From Ziziphus jujuba (lineage: Eukaryota > Streptophyta > Magnoliopsida > Rosales > Rhamnaceae), in contig NC_083379.1 of NCBI RefSeq assembly GCF_031755915.1, positions 45,640,001 through 45,704,000 of the forward strand: a stretch of DNA of 64,000 bases, read 5' to 3'. Below are positions 13,263 to 26,200 of this stretch, one piece after another; position 1 is the stretch's first letter, and each line of letters opens with the position of its first letter. Under the pieces are notes generated by a model that was not told the DNA's origin, made no database searches, and saw nothing but the letters and a program-made list of their open reading frames with translations. The position numbers were made by a program, and so were the translations under genes.

Positions 13263-13564
13263 CATATGTGTTGTTTGGTTGGATTAAATGGTGAGTTTTT
13301 AGATTTTGTTTTGGTTTTAAGTTATTTTAGTTTACTAATCTTTTTCTAACTGAATTTAGTTGCAAAAAATAAAAAAACAATTTAACTATAATTTTGGGAT
13401 AATATGAGTAGCACGTGATCCTTTTTTTTTTTGGTTTTCTATTGATTTGAATAGATTTAGAAGAATTTGTAATAATTTTGAAAATAAGGCGTATCCAATG
13501 TAAAAAAAAAAAAAAATCTATACAACACCTAAATGAAATAATATAATTTTATAAGATAGTAAAT

Positions 13565-13640
13565 TATAGACGAAGTAGGTTAGCTCTAATGGTTGAGTGC
13601 GTCTACGAAAATATAAGTTCGAATCACACAGGTAATAAAC
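13565..13640 (+). mobile_element. tRNA-like (SINE-type) remnant
   Basis: The stretch contains TTAGCTCTAATGGTTGAGTG, resembling a polymerase III A box, and AAGTTCGAATCACA about 30 nt later, resembling a B box (GTTCGAATC). It does not fold as a full tRNA (no matching acceptor arms seen), so a decayed tRNA-derived SINE head is more likely than a tRNA gene. Weakly supported. Confidence 0.3.
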
Positions 13641-13699
13641 TATAATTTTTGTTTTTTCTAAGTCAATTTACGTGTTTGGGAATTTTTCTAAAATTTTGT

Positions 13700-16600
13700 T
13701 GAATATTTTGTATGGATAACTTTTGATTTCTTTCATCCATTAATAATTACAGTTTTGTTTTTTCTAAATCAATTTACGTGTTTGGGAATTTTTCGAAAAT
13801 TTTGTTGAGTGTTTGGAAAATTTTCTAAAATTTTGTTGAATATTTTGTATGGATAACATATTTTGATTTTTTTCATCCATTAATAATCTTTAAGCACGGA
13901 CATTTTTCAAACTTATAAATAAACTAATATAGACTTTTATATTACGTGAATTGAAAGCTAAAGAGGTAGATATGCAATTAGTAAGTCAGCAATTTGTCCA
14001 AAAAATAAAATAAAAAAATTGAAAACAAAACTCTTAAGTCATGGATATATTTTTAAATAGATAATTATGAAACTAACATGTGCTTATGTTAGAGATGATG
14101 TAATTATAAACTAATCTTGACTTTTGCAACTTGGCTAACCATAAGAAGACAATTTATATAACATAACTTGACTTAAAAAAAAAAATTATTAAAATCCAAT
14201 ATATATTATATTTTTCATTCTCATAAATCACAATCACTGAAGCCAGACCATGCATTTTTTCAAATCCTACTCTTTTACGCGAACGTGCAAAGTTTCTCTC
14301 CAAAGATAACGCCAGGCAGTATTTGTCTGTTATAATTTGTTTATTTTATGGTTTGATTGGTCAAATTCGATACAAGATTGAGACCATATGCACAGGCACA
14401 TGGTCCCAGCTTAAGTAGAAGCGCAAAAACAAATATAGAGATCGAGTTTTAATAATATGAGATAAAGATTGAGGTTGCAAAGCAGCTTAGTTGCTTAGAG
14501 GCATATGAACCATCTAGATCGACGCACTTTAATTTTTTATCTCCAATATAAAAAATCCATTGAAGATGCTATGAGAGTTCTATATTTCACATATTTCCAT
14601 CTACAAATTTTTCAAGTAAGGGAAATTAGGTAACTCTGCTGCTAACTTCTAAATATATGTGTTGTGCATAAAATCCTTTTAACGTAGTAGTTGAATGCAC
14701 GTCGAAAATATAAGATGATCTTTTTAAGCACTTGGGTGAGATTTTAACTTGTTGGGAATTAAAGTGTCTTAATTATTTCGAAAAACAAATGCTAATCATT
14801 TTTTTTTTTTTCCGATCGTTTGGCATTTATCTTGGATAAATGAAAAAAGTTTCATTCTTTTTATAAGCCAAAAACACTTAACATGGTGCCTTGAATACAT
14901 AGAAGCAAGGGAAATGATTTCCTTATTGTTTGGAAATAAGGGTCATGACTTCCTCATTACGTGGATGTAAGGAACGTGGCTCGTTGCATTTAACTTGGTC
15001 AACCTTCTATTATCTAGGAATCCAACTAAACGTTAGTTGTGCCTTCTATTTCATTATTTCTTTATGTTTCACGTCAACTATTCTGATATTTAACATAATC
15101 TTTAAATGTAGTAATTCATAGTATTCACTTGTTTAGCATTGAACTAAGCACTTTACTCGATATTGACTAACTAGTCGCCATCAAGCTAATCATCTTGCTA
15201 GAAAGGTTGAGAAAATCATCTCACTTTGCTAAGGTCACTGGGCCAATAATCCTATTATATGTCAAGGGAATCACCTTGCTTTCCTTGGCTATTCACTTTG
15301 CTTTACATTACTTAATATTGAGCTATGCACCTAGCTTGGTAACAAGTTTATCATTTCTATTAGGATGAGAATACCAATGAATGTACTTAATCAAGCTCCA
15401 AAACACTACCATCCATATACAATTGAACATACACAGAGCAATTTAGCTTGGTATTTTCATTTTAATTTTTAATTTTTAAAGTTTGAAACTGTCATTCAAA
15501 ATAAGAAAAAAAGTCATTTAGCGTCTGTTTGTTATAACTTTTTTTTTTTTTAATTTCAAAAACTCATCTTAATGGTCAAAAGGCTTTTTTTTTTGAAAAA
15601 AAAATATATTTAGTAATAATCAATAAATACTTATTTATCTAAATTTTTTTAAAACTATTTTAGAACATCTTAATTTTTTTTTATTTTATACAAAAAATTT
15701 AAATAATCTAATGCAATTTTTTCTATTTACAATTAAATATTTATTAATTTATTAATAAAAATAATTTTTTAAAAACATTTATTATGAAAAACCATACTTT
15801 CATTAGCCATATAATACTTAACTGGGCTATCTATTATGAAGGCCATTAAATTTGATACGATGATGAAGATGGAGAAAATTTTCAAACATGCCATGTAGTA
15901 GGTACAGGTGCTGTACTTTTTTTATTTGAAATACAACAATATAATTAACAGCAAACCATATAATATTCTTTCGGTCTATGTTTTGTTTTTTTAGTTTTTA
16001 TTTTTATTTGTTTGAAAGAATTTTTTATTTTTTATTTTCTCTCAAACTATAACAAACGGAGACTTTGTTGAGCTGTGTATCCTAGAGGCCATTAAATTTG
16101 ATACGATGAGATGGCGAAAATTTTCCAACATACCACGTGGTAGTTACACATGCCGCTAATATTTTAATTATAAAAATAAAAATAAAAATGCTGCTAATAT
16201 TTTTTGTTTGATCGTACATACGATGTTGATGTACGAGAATGTATACTTAAATTAATTTTATAATAATCTTTCAGTCTTTCAGTCTTTCTTCTTTTTTATT
16301 TATTTATTTATTTTTGGTGGGGAATAGGGCGTTGGGAATTCGCTCAACTCATGCAAATTTTCATTTCCTTTCTTTTTGTTTTTTGGTTTGTTTCAAAAAC
16401 TGATTTCTTTTTCTTTTTCTTTTTTTTTAATTTTTTTAATTTTTCTTGCTCAATATAATAAAATCTATGCAGTTACTATAAAAAAACTATTCAAATATTT
16501 TTAATTTTAAAATTGTATTAATGTTGAAAATTTCAAAAATTATTTTAATAATTAATATTACTTTAGATAATGTACATACTATCGTGAAATACAATGAAAT

Positions 16601-17464
16601 AACTCGATTTGATATATTACGCGTAATGTCATTATTAAAAACAATTAACCATAATAATAATAAAAAGGAATTTCATCTATTTTGAACAATGTAATTATTT
16701 TAAAAGATTAGGTGAATAATGATAAAATATCAATTTTTTTATATATTTAATAATGTAATTATTTAAGATTATTAAATGAATAATTATAAAAATCAATTTT
16801 ATTTTGTCATTTTTTTTTATAAAAATCATATAGTAAAGTACAATCCTGCATCAAATAATACAATAGAATCCAATTTAATAGCTTACAAAAAAATTAATAA
16901 AATATAATCTTGCATATCAAACATACAAAAAAGAAAAAACCAAATTTCCACGATGATGTTAAAAATGTTTGATCTCCTTTTTTCTTTTTTTTTTTTCCTA
17001 TATTTGATATAAATTAATATAAAAAGAAAGATAAAAAAAAAAAAAAAAGATACAACCAGCCCATATGTATAAACATATATATATTTAATGCATCATCTTA
17101 TTATCCTTTCATTTCTTTGTGACTGAGAAAATAATTTGCAATTGAGTTTGACTGTGTACTAAAAACTGTTTTTCAATTTAAAAAAAAAAATTTCTTTGAA
17201 TTTTTTTTTTTAGAATATTAAAAATCTCTATATATATAATCATAAATTATATTTTTAAAATAGTCATTTAAAAAAAAAATATTAATAGTGTTTTAAACAA
17301 GTACTAGTTTATATAAATACATTAAGGTTCCTATCACTTCGACCTGATTGTAAAACCATTAGAACTTCATTTATCAATTTTAAGATCACTTTAAAAATTC
17401 AAATTTAAAAATATAATTATGATTCATTATGCTCCAATAAGATTCACTTTAATGATCCAGTAAA

Positions 17465-17524
<60 letters not shown>

Positions 17525-17890
17525 CAAGCTTACATCAACATAATAAGATAATTTTTAATTTTTGGAATGTATTAAAGATTGAGATTTAAAATTTAAAAAA
17601 ATTTAAATATGAATTCAATAACATATAAAAACTTTATTTAGGGAAAGTGAGCTTTGTCTAGATCCGATATTTCACAATGATTTCTTTCATTAGGTAGGGT
17701 GATGAAAAATATTTCAATATAGTAAATAACCAGAAATTCAAAAGGATCACCTTTGAAAGAGTTAGTTTTGATATTAAAGACTTAATTTAAATTTGTCATA
17801 GACACACACACACACACACACACACATAATTAAATGAATAATCTAACCCATACAAATTAATCACCAAACACATGGAATGTTAACTATTGT
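13700..17890 (+). repeat. Upstream flank of boron transporter copy B (U1c), first part
   Basis: Related to the flank of copy A at 1200-4830. Landmarks: TTTGTATGGATAACTTTTGA (13708; compare 1211), TTGAAAGCTAAAGAGGTAGA (13951; compare 1335), CCCAGCTTAAGTAGAAGCG (14404), GGGAATTAAAGTGTCTTAAT (14754), GTTTGATCTCC (16968) and TAATCACCAAACACATGGAA (17858). Near the left end, 13670-13730 and 13778-13905 form a local tandem repeat of GTTTGGGAATTTTTC. The similarity resumes after the hAT-like insertion at 17904-21716. No gene is seen. Confidence 0.55.
17469..17521. repeat. Long (AT)n microsatellite
   Basis: An uninterrupted TA/AT run of roughly 50 nt. An (AC)n run follows at about 17802-17826. Both lie in gene-free DNA and are likely to vary in length between individuals. 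Confidence 0.85.
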
Positions 17891-18177
17891 TATCAGTTAT
17901 CACCGGTGTTCTAAAAGGTGGAAAAAGATGCCGCCTAGATGTGATGCTTTTAGATAACGCCTCGCATAGTAGCAAAGTTTAGAAAAAAGGAGTAAACACT
18001 GTGTTGAGAGCCTAATGTGCGTCGCGAGCTTTTTTGTTCAAAGTTTTTTTTTCTAAGATTATTTTTTAAAAAATATTAAAAAACAATTCATAAGAAATTA
18101 AAAAATAAAAAAATAAAAAATATTGTTAAAAAATGGAAACTGTTTTAAGATTAAGTTTTTTTTCTTAAGCAAAAAAA

Positions 18178-21100
18178 ATGAAAATGATGAATAAGAAAAA
18201 GAAAAGTAATAAATTAGAAACTCTACTAGCAAATGATGCTAGTAATACACAATCATGGACCGCCGAAGGCTGTGATGATGATGAAAATGATGATGAGATG
18301 GAGAATGCTATGTTACCTGTCAGGACCCGTCCAGAATTCCTCCCCAGAACCCTAGACAAGCCCTGATCCCAGGGAAACCCTACCGGACCCTCCAATGGAA
18401 AATCCGGCAGAGCCTCCCCTAAGGGATGGACTTACCACAAATTACCTGCACTGAAAACACACTTCTATACTCATCCCCTTATTCCTCCCGCAAACTACAA
18501 TTGTTCCACAAATTTCAGCACTTCTCAACAATAACAACAGTCCAGTGCATAAATAAAACATAAGTATCCCAATAGTATACAGAGCTTTAAGAAGTGCTAA
18601 TCAACAGAAATACAACAAGGATGAAATAAATAATACACTGAAATGAAAGAGTATAGAAGTATTTCTCGAAACACAACAGCAGCGGAAAATTTGGTTCGCT
18701 CCGGAAGAACGTCTATCACCACTTGCACCTAAGGGAACGGAACTTAAAAACGTGAGATGCTAATCATCTCAATGAATGACCCTAACTACTGAACACTTTT
18801 AATAATAATAAAATAATAATAATAACAATTAAGGGAATTAAATAAATACCAACAATAAATAGATAAATAATAATAACTGTTGAAATAATAATTTCTCTCA
18901 AAACTCTCACCAATCACTCCGTTTGAAATGTTCCCTTTTTAAAACATTTTCACAAAACCCGATGAACATACTTCCCGAAAACCAAGGGATTAAACCATTT
19001 GATAAACAATAAATAAATAAATACATACCCCAATATATAATTAACATGTAATAAATTATAGTAATTAATTTTTTTTTGAACACATTTGGGGTTTAAACAT
19101 TATTTGCAAATTACACCTGACGCAACACACCATATACCGGTGATGCCCTCCGATACCCAGCGTCCCGAGCACCGACTGGCGGGGGGGTTAAAGAGAGAAA
19201 CCTGCAACGGCACTTCGGCGTCCCGACAGTACTGCTGCTGAAACCATCAACCCGACCAAGGAGGGGGGCGGCTGTGCGCAATAACAAACTTGCCTGCCCA
19301 CGGTCCAATGGCAACTCACGGGTGAAGTAATAACCGCGCGCTAAACCACATAATACTTGCGCGCTACCACGTGTCCATACACCAGAACACCAATACTGTA
19401 TGAGTGCGTCTAAAAATAAACATTATTAACCAACCGTACCGTTTTCCAAAATTACCGTGGGAAATACATTAAATTCACATACTTACCATCCCACATATTT
19501 TTATGTAATAAACCGGTACGAAACATTGATAACCAACAAATCACAATTTTCTCGAAGTACGAGATGCAACCATAAAAATACCGCGGGCATAATTTATAAA
19601 ATTTAAACAAATATTTTCGTAAAATATTTAACCCAATTATGCCCGGAAAATCAAATTTAAAACCACGTACAAATACTACCAAAATACACTTTGCTCATGC
19701 ATAATAAATAAATTAAACCAAAATAAAACCATAATTAAATCACACCACATGAGCATAATTTAAATACCAATTTAAATACCAAATAAACATAATTAATTGC
19801 CCAAAATAATTTTTGAAGGTGGGTCACTCACCTTGAGCGTGTAAATCAACTAAGATCCTCCTCGGGATCAACTCCACCACTCGTACGCGCACCTACACAA
19901 CCACAGTGTACCAACCAAAAATATTAATATTTTATTCGAGTAATTCCCAAATGGGTACCCGGGGAGCGAACACCAAACGATATCTAAAAAGTTACGGGTT
20001 ATATACCGAATCGAAGCTCGCGTGATGAGGATCACTGATTCGGTCTTACTTTCCGGTGATCGGACCCGACGGGGTCGGAATCTCGCCGGAAAGCTTTTTG
20101 GCTCCGCAATTCTCCCAAACCGTCGCGAATTGGTGGAAACGGATACCGGATTCAGGTTCAGGAGGTCGAACACAGTGGACTGGGGCTGACCGGGAAACTG
20201 GGTACTCGCCGGAACAGTAACTTTCGGCGAGCTGCCACGGTCACCGGCGGCGGCGCGTGCTGTGGCCGTTGGCTGTGATTTTTTGCAAATTTGTAGATCG
20301 TGGGGAGAGCAATCCAACGGGACCGACGGTGAGGCAAACGGAGGCCGGACGGCGGAGAAATCACGGTTTGAATATTTTCGGCCCCTCGCCGGAAAACGCT
20401 CCGATCCCGGCTCGTCGGTGGTCTGATGGCCGTGAAACTTGGTGGGTCGGCCGGACTTGAGGAGAGGATGAAGGGTGTCAGGCGTGTGTGGCCGGAAAAT
20501 GGCCGGAAATGGGTCAATCGGCGGTGGAGGGAAAAACTTACCGCCGATCTTCGAACGTCCGATCCGGGCGCGTCCGGCGGCCGATCGCCGTGAAAATTTG
20601 AGGTTTTGTCGGAAATGGGGAGGGGAACCTTGCTAGCCGGCGCATGTACAGTAATTCGGCCGGAAAATTTGAAAAATTCCGGCGTCGGTCGGACTCTCTC
20701 TCTCTTTCTCTCTCCTCCCTCTCTTTCTCTCTCTTCCCCGAGAATTTTATCAAATAAATGCCACTGTGTGACACTGTTCATGCCACATGGACCAATCAGA
20801 AGCTGACACGTGGCATTTCACTGTTCATCGACTCAAAAACATTAAAATATTACGGTATCCGGCAAACTTCACGCGTCCATAACTTTTTAATCGGATGTCC
20901 GTTTTAAGCGTGCTGCTAGTCTGTGAACTCGTATCGATGAGTACTTCACAACCATGCATGAGTCAAAGCTCATTTCCCCATAAATAAAAAGTCAACTCCG
21001 GCAGCCCTTGGACAGTTTGGACCGCAACGTGTTTTGCTCATAACTTTCAAACCGTAGCTCCGTTTTTGACGTGCTACTAGTCTACGAACTCGGGGCATCG

Positions 21101-21366
21101 TGTACTTCGCCACGGTACCCTGGTCAACTCAAAATTCTAACTGGAGCAAAAAGTCAACTTTTGACCTGCTCGGTCAATGGTCAACCTCGGTCAACGTGCA
21201 CGGATTCCGGTGCGATTTGGGACAGGGTTTTACATTACCACCTAAAAAAGATTCTAGAAATGCTCAAATTGAAATTAGAGAGCTCGAGGAAAATAATTTT
21301 ATATCGGATAGAACAGAAGATGAGTTGGATAAAGATGTAGATATTGAATTGAAGTCCGATAAATAA
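18178..21366 (+). pseudogene. Acidic C-terminal coding remnant inside the hAT-like element, split by an insertion
   Basis: A frame from 18178 runs to the target site TTACC (18313-18317) as a Lys-rich then Asp/Glu-rich segment (CDDDENDDEMENAM). After the insertion and its duplicated TTACC, the same frame resumes near 21240 (PPKKDSRNAQIEIRELEENN) and ends at a TAA at 21364-21366. Acidic tails of this kind follow the dimerisation domain in some plant hAT transposases, but no catalytic or dimerisation motif is present. Transposase origin is inferred from position only. Confidence 0.4.
18318..21234 (-). mobile_element. Large solo-LTR-like insertion (2.9 kb)
   Basis: The segment starts TGTCAGGACCCGTCC and ends CAGGGTTTTACA, so it has TG...CA ends. 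It is flanked by the exact 5-bp duplication TTACC (18313-18317 and 21235-21239). No primer-binding site, polypurine tract or gag-pol frame is found inside, which fits a solo LTR of a large-LTR Gypsy-type element, or a large derivative lacking genes. The right part (20030-20760) is GC-rich with repeated CCGG words and a CTCTCT tract (20695-20738). Several overlapping open frames there lack known domains and are taken as chance. Orientation is probably minus (TGTAAAACCC start), which is inferred. Confidence 0.65.
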
Positions 21367-22035
21367 TTAGACAAGAGTTAGATTATGGTAATAGCTAAAA
21401 TATGTATTAATTTAGGAATTATTAGGTATTTGTAGGATTGTAATATATATGTTTTGAAACTGTTTTGTTGTTGGAAATTTTAAAAATATGAATTTCCATA
21501 AATTTATTATGATTAATTATATATTAATTCATATTTATTGTACATACAAAACTAATATAGACATATATATTTTAATATTTAAAATATGAATTATTTTATT
21601 TATTTATTAACCTTATAATAATTAAAATAATAATATAATTATGAAATGTTTTTTCAATCGTAATGCTTAAAGCTTGACCTTATCGGCTTGTGATGCTTAC
21701 GTGTTTTGGAACACTAGTTGTCACCATTGACCGGTTGTTTTTTAACAATTTTAAAATAAAATTGCTAATGTGTATAATAATAATAATAATAATAATAAAT
21801 GTTTAGGGTCCACGGCATCTTATCATTGGTTGAGGGTCCTAAATCCTAATATAATGGGAGTCTCTATCCCAGTCGATAGTTTGAAGGCCACATAAGAAGG
21901 AGGAAATTACTACAGTTGTTACCCAGAATCGGATTGTCAAAATTCGATTGGTTGAGAGGAAGCCGAGTGTACGACAATGAGGTAGTTGTTACTGTGTACG
22001 AGGGAAACCTGCATGGAGTGTAGTCCGTGGCGGGT

Positions 22036-22048
22036 GTTTTAAAAGACT
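22036..22048 (+). promoter_or_regulatory. Candidate core promoter of boron transporter copy B
   Basis: GTTTTAAAAGACT lies at the same place in the conserved block (21820-22260) as CTTTTAAAAGACT upstream of copy A, preceded by CGATTGGTTGAGAGG. A pyrimidine-rich leader (TCTCTTCTCTTCTCTC, about 22230) follows, and the ATG is about 1.2 kb downstream, so a 5'-UTR intron is likely here too. Confidence 0.45.
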
Positions 22049-23252
22049 ATCTCATTCATTGCTCCCCTTCATTGGAATTTGGAAGCGGCCTAGTTAATAA
22101 TCGTTACCCCTAGCAGTCTTCACTTTCCAATCACGAAAAACAAGGTCTCCGTCACCTGAATCTCCATTTTTATTTTCCCGGATAATAGTTGTAGTTTCTC
22201 GGTCTGAACCCACTTGCCTCTCCTACCTGTTCTCTTCTCTTCTCTCAACTCTCAAGGTTGAGAACTATTTTCCTTCTATCATGACTAATGGAAAAACCCT
22301 CTTTGTTTGTTTTGTTAAACTTTTTTTTCTTGGGAGTTTCTTTTAATGGATGTATGAAAATTGTCTCAATCAAAGCAGCTCTGTTTTGGTTGCATCGATA
22401 ACGCAGAGAAAAACGAAAAGAAAAAAATGAGTCAGATTTTTAATTTCCGGAAACTTGCATATTTTGTCCGTATAGAATGGAGAGCGTTGAAAAATCTGTT
22501 CGTATGAGACGAGAAACTTGAGGTTTTAACATTTCTTTATGCTGCAGCCTGCAGATGCATGAACCAAATTTTAGCGAAAATAACTCGTTTAGTTATTGGC
22601 GGTACTGTGTTGGAAATTTTCTGACGGTGTTGTAATAGCATGTTCAATTGTCTTTTTACATCGAAACTTGCTTCTTTCAATGTTTTTAATAGGAAATTTC
22701 ACATTTTTTTATTCTTTTCTTTTTCGCCTTACATATATATATATATATATATTGCTAGACAATAAATCTACGTTCTAACCATTTAAGATTTTGTTATCAA
22801 TGGTATAGATTCAAATCCCACCACTCTGACATTACCCATTTACATAGCTTTTGGGATCTGTTTCTTTGCAGTTTTTTGGGATATGTTTCTTGATCTGTTT
22901 CTTTGTAGCTTTTACTCTGTCTTCAGTTTCTAATTCTCGAAGTTCTTATTCTATCTTATAATTGGCTCTCCTTTGCTAGTCCTTAAGGAGTCTCCAAAAA
23001 GGCCTTTGTTTGTATTTGCTTATACTAGTATTCTTCAAAAGCTTTTGGAATCTGTTTCTTTGCAGTCTTTACTCCCTCTTGAGTTTCTAATTCTCGAAGG
23101 TCTTATTGTATCCTCTAATTGGCTCTCTTTTGCTAATCCTTAAGAGTCTCCAAAAAGTGCTTTGTTTGTATTTGCTAATACTAGTGATTCCATTTTTATT
23201 CTTCAAACTGCGGTTTTCAATCAGCATTATTTTTTCATTTTTGATATCAGAA

Positions 23253-26200
23253 ATGGAGAACCTAAAAGCTCCTTTCAAAGGCATTGAAAAGGATATCCGC
23301 GGAAGAGCATCATGTTACAAGCAAGATTGGACACGTGATATTCATTCCGGAATCGGGTATTTTCCGCACCTTTTGTCACACAGCAATTGGAGTTTTAGTT
23401 CACTATTTCACTTCTTTAAAATTCTTAGTAAATCCCTTTTGATTTGTGCTTAGGATATTGGCTCCAACTACGTACATCTTCTTTGCATCTGCTCTTCCTG
23501 TTATTGCATTTGGTGAGCAACTGAGCAGGGATACAGGTTCGTCAAATTTTCTATACAGTTTGCGCATCAACACCAACCCACCATGGCTTAAAGCTGTTTG
23601 ATATTTTTCTATTGGCAATTTGATTGCAAGAGAAATTAAATTCTGTTGTCTATGTATATGTATCTTTCTTTCTATTTTCGAGACTCTGAAAATTATGCCT
23701 CTTCTTTGAACATAGACGGAAGCCTGAGCACGGTGGAAACCTTGGTTTCGACTGCACTTTGTGGCATCATACACTCACTTCTTGGTGGACAACCTCTTTT
23801 AATCCTAGGAGTTGCAGAACCAACTGTTATTATGTACACCTATTTGTACAACTTTGCAAAAGGAAGAGAAAATTTGGGTCGAGACTTGTTTTTAGCTTGG
23901 GCTGGATGGTGACGTGAACCTTTCTTCCATAGTTTTCAGACTTGGTTTCTCAGAGGTTTAGGCGTTTAGGTGTAGTTTTGACTTCATTTACATAATTCTG
24001 CAGGGTATGTGTCTGGACAGCTCTTTTGCTGTTTCTTCTTGCAATATTCAATGCTTGTGCTGTAATCAATAGATTTACAAGGATCGCGGGCGAACTTTTT
24101 GGCATGTTGATCGCTGTCTTATTCATTCAAGAGGCTATCAGGGTAACTTCCTTCTCCAAAATGAAAACTATAAATTTGGCACAGATGATGGATGAAAAAA
24201 GTACTAAGGGGAATCTTTTGGATGTCAGGGAATGGTGAGTGAGTTTCAAATACCAAAAGCTGAAGACCCCAACTCAGAAAAGTATCAATTCCACTGGCTT
24301 TATGCAAATGGATTACTGGGGGTCATATTTACTTTTGGTCTTCTCTATACTGCTTTAAAGAGCAGAAGAGCTAGGTCTTGGTGGTATGGCACAGGTTTGT
24401 ATACCATATCTAAGTGAATTGGTAGCTATTCAGATAGCTTTGACATGGAAATATATAGTATCTACTTGATTCTGCAGGGTGGTTCAGAAGTTTCATAGCA
24501 GATTATGGGGCTCCTTTGATGGTTCTAGTTTGGACGGCACTGTCATTCAGTGTACCAGGCCAAGTTTCTATTGGAGTTCCTAGAAGGCTTTATAGCCCTC
24601 TCGCCTGGGAATCTACGTCTTTATACCATTGGAATGTAATTAAGGTGAAGTGAATTTAATAAATTTGTCTAATCTCTCCGTTTGGGACATCTTTTTTGCA
24701 ATTGTGAATCTGTGTGAAAAAAACTTTCTTGTTCTTTACTGCAGGATATGGGGAAGGTTCCTCCTGCTTTCATCTTTGCTGCCTTCATTCCTGCAGTGAT
24801 GATAGCAGCCCTTTACTTTTTCGACCACAGTGTCGCTTCACAGTTGGCACAACAAAAGGAGTTTAATCTTAAGAAGCCTTCAGCTTATCATTATGACATT
24901 TTGTTGCTTGGTTTCATGGTTTGTATCAGTACGACATAGTTTTGCTGGTTAATTCCTATTGAATCAAAAAGACTTACTAATGCTCATTCATTAATATTGG
25001 TCTCAGACTTTACTTTGTGGATTACTTGGGCTACCCCCATCTAATGGGGTTCTTCCACAGTCCCCAATGCACACAAAGAGCCTTGCTGTTCTCAAGAGGC
25101 AGGTGCGTGTAAGAAATTTCAATGGAAGCTCAACTTTATGGTTGATCATTAAGCTAAACCAGATGCTCAAGTACTTGTCCATTTGCAGTTAATTCGAAGG
25201 AAGATGGTAGAGAGTGCCAAGGAAGGCATAAAGCAGAAAGCTAGCAACTATGAAATCTATGGGAAAATGCAAGCTGTTTTCGTAGAGATGGACAGCAGTC
25301 CTGTTGTAAGTCCTCAAAAATAATGCGGGCTACTCAAATGGAGTATATTTTTCCTTGACTTTCTACTTTCATAGCATAGATCTGCTAGATATGAACTAAA
25401 TCATTTGATCGGTGCTCTCCTCCCACCCCCCTCCCCAAAAGAAAACTCTATAAAAGCAAGTAGTCTGAAAATCCTCAATGGCTTCTGGCGCAGACTACTG
25501 TGGCTAAAGAGCTGGAAGAATTAAAGAAGGTAGTCATGAAAGTTGAAAATAAAGGAGAAAGCACAAAAGATACATTTGATCCTGAGAAGCACATTGATGA
25601 ATACCTTCCAGTCCGAGTTAATGAGCAGAGAGTAAGCAATCTGATGCAGTCTCTTCTTGTTGCTGCATCAGTATTTGCCATGCCAGCAATAAAAAAGATA
25701 CCTACATCAGTTCTTTGGGGATATTTTGCCTATATGGCCATCGATAGTCTTCCCGGTAACCAATTCTGGGAAAGGATGCTGCTTCTTTTTATTACTCCTG
25801 GTCGGCGTTACAAGTAAGTTGTACTTCTCTTTAAGTAGTGTGATTGTTTCTTAAAACTTGTTTTATGGTCATTTTTGTTAATCTAAACATTTCAATCACA
25901 CTTCCAAAGCATTTGATAAAGGAGAGTTCATTGTTTCAAAATGAATGCACTTGAACTACTACTCTGTAAACATGACAAACAGCGTTGAATTTGATTTCAT
26001 AAAGGTTTATCACATTGTTTTCTGTGTAAACATTTGTCAGGGTGTTGGAAGGTGTTCATGCTTCGTTTGTGGAGTTGGTGCCAGTCAAATCCATAGCAAT
26101 ATTTACACTCTTCCAGCTTGTATATTTCCTGGTGTGTTTCGGTGTGACATGGATACCAATAGCTGGAATCTTGTTCCCCTTGCCATTCTTTCTTCTCATC

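Larger units (their letters stand above)
17904..21716 (+). mobile_element. hAT-like transposon remnant carrying a nested insertion
   Basis: The left edge reads CGGTGTTCTAAAAGG and the right edge TTTTGGAACACTA, imperfect inverted repeats of the AGTGTTCTAAAA type. The flanks are GTTATCAC (17896-17903) and GTTGTCAC (21717-21724), an 8-bp duplication with one mismatch, as expected for hAT elements. The upstream-flank similarity between transporter copies A and B is broken exactly by this segment. About 0.9 kb belongs to the element itself; the rest is the 2.9-kb nested insertion at 18318-21234. Only a short acidic coding remnant is left. Confidence 0.6.

Noticed and set aside
20158..20781. 207-codon open frame on the minus strand, rich in Arg/Pro/Ser
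   Set aside because: It lies inside the solo-LTR-like insertion, overlaps several other open frames in GC-rich repeats, contains a CT-microsatellite translation, and has no recognisable domain.
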